The notes under the pieces: model-generated
Database searches by the model: none
Told to the model about the DNA's origin: nothing
The model's input: only the letters and a program-made list of their open reading frames with translations
Assembly (NCBI GenBank): GCA_031283825.1
Contig: JAITAZ010000190.1
Location: forward strand, 1-5,066
DNA: 5,066 nt
Reading direction: 5' to 3'
Origin: Planctomycetaceae bacterium
GTDB lineage: Bacteria; Planctomycetota; Planctomycetia; Pirellulales; Thermoguttaceae
Part shown: piece by piece, positions 5,031 to 5,066 of the stretch
How positions within the stretch are numbered: position 1 is the first letter of the stretch
How the letters are laid out: the number at the start of each line of letters is the position of its first letter
Translations under genes and position numbers: made by a program

Positions 5031-5066
5031 ACTTTATTAACCGTATGCTTTAGCATACGGTAAAGT
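5031..5066. repeat. Hairpin CCGTATGC-TTTA-GCATACGG at the window edge
   Basis: CCGTATGC (5041-5048) and GCATACGG (5053-5060) form a perfect 8-bp stem with a TTTA loop. The outer ACTTTA (5031-5036) also pairs with TAAAGT (5061-5066) if TTAA (5037-5040) bulges out. The structure reaches the last base, so its full extent is unknown. With the hairpin at 5014-5027 it looks like a two-hairpin REP-like unit. Confidence 0.6.

Larger units (their letters stand above)
4593..5066. other. Right-hand flank without a supported gene, repeat-rich
   Basis: This 474-bp AT-rich stretch upstream of mlaE shows no protein that resembles a known family. The longest open frame (4645-4851, plus strand, 68 codons) has no ribosome-binding site or recognisable domain. 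The region should contain the mlaE promoter, but I see no convincing -35/-10 pair. It holds the dyad at 4609-4628 and several short repeats, listed separately. Confidence 0.6.

Overview
The window carries a three-gene lipid-transport cassette of the Mla/MCE type, all on the minus strand and in transcription order mlaE (permease), mlaF (ATPase), mlaD (MCE substrate-binding protein). The start of a MazG-like nucleotide pyrophosphohydrolase gene, also minus strand, runs off the left edge. An Mla system implies a diderm bacterium. I lean towards Planctomycetota or a relative (PVC superphylum). The reasons are the E-F-D gene order without mlaB or mlaC, the long MlaD with a cysteine-rich tail, the small MazG-like protein reaching a GSGCP motif, and the lack of Shine-Dalgarno sequences before all four starts. 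This placement rests on general resemblance and no search was run.

Layout from left to right. Positions 1-263 hold the 5' part of the MazG-like gene. Positions 264-623 are a repeat-rich gap: a 195-bp unit bounded by 13-bp inverted repeats, with a second 25-bp inverted repeat nested inside it, then a 14-bp direct repeat next to the mlaD stop. Positions 624-2387 are mlaD. Positions 2388-2719 are a second repeat-rich gap holding another pair of the same 13-bp inverted repeats, a 16-bp palindrome and four tandem 9-bp units. Positions 2720-3586 are mlaF. A 97-bp gap without clear signals (3587-3683) precedes mlaE at 3684-4592. The right flank (4593-5066) has no convincing gene. It holds a dyad just upstream of mlaE and several short dispersed-type repeats, ending in two hairpins at the window edge.

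Functionally, MlaE and MlaF should form the inner-membrane ABC core, and MlaD should sit on its periplasmic face, moving phospholipid or another hydrophobic molecule between the inner and outer membranes. No MlaA, MlaB or MlaC is present here. MlaD is about three times the length of the E. coli protein, with a long helical stretch that could take over the shuttle role of MlaC.

The least ordinary features are the 13-bp inverted-repeat units on both sides of mlaD, the nested repeat inside one of them, the roughly 30-residue Ser/Thr-rich insertion near the nucleotide-binding face of MlaF, and the 14-cysteine C-terminal part of MlaD. I found no clear previously undescribed gene system. The novelty here is mainly in the repeats and in the lineage-specific protein extensions.
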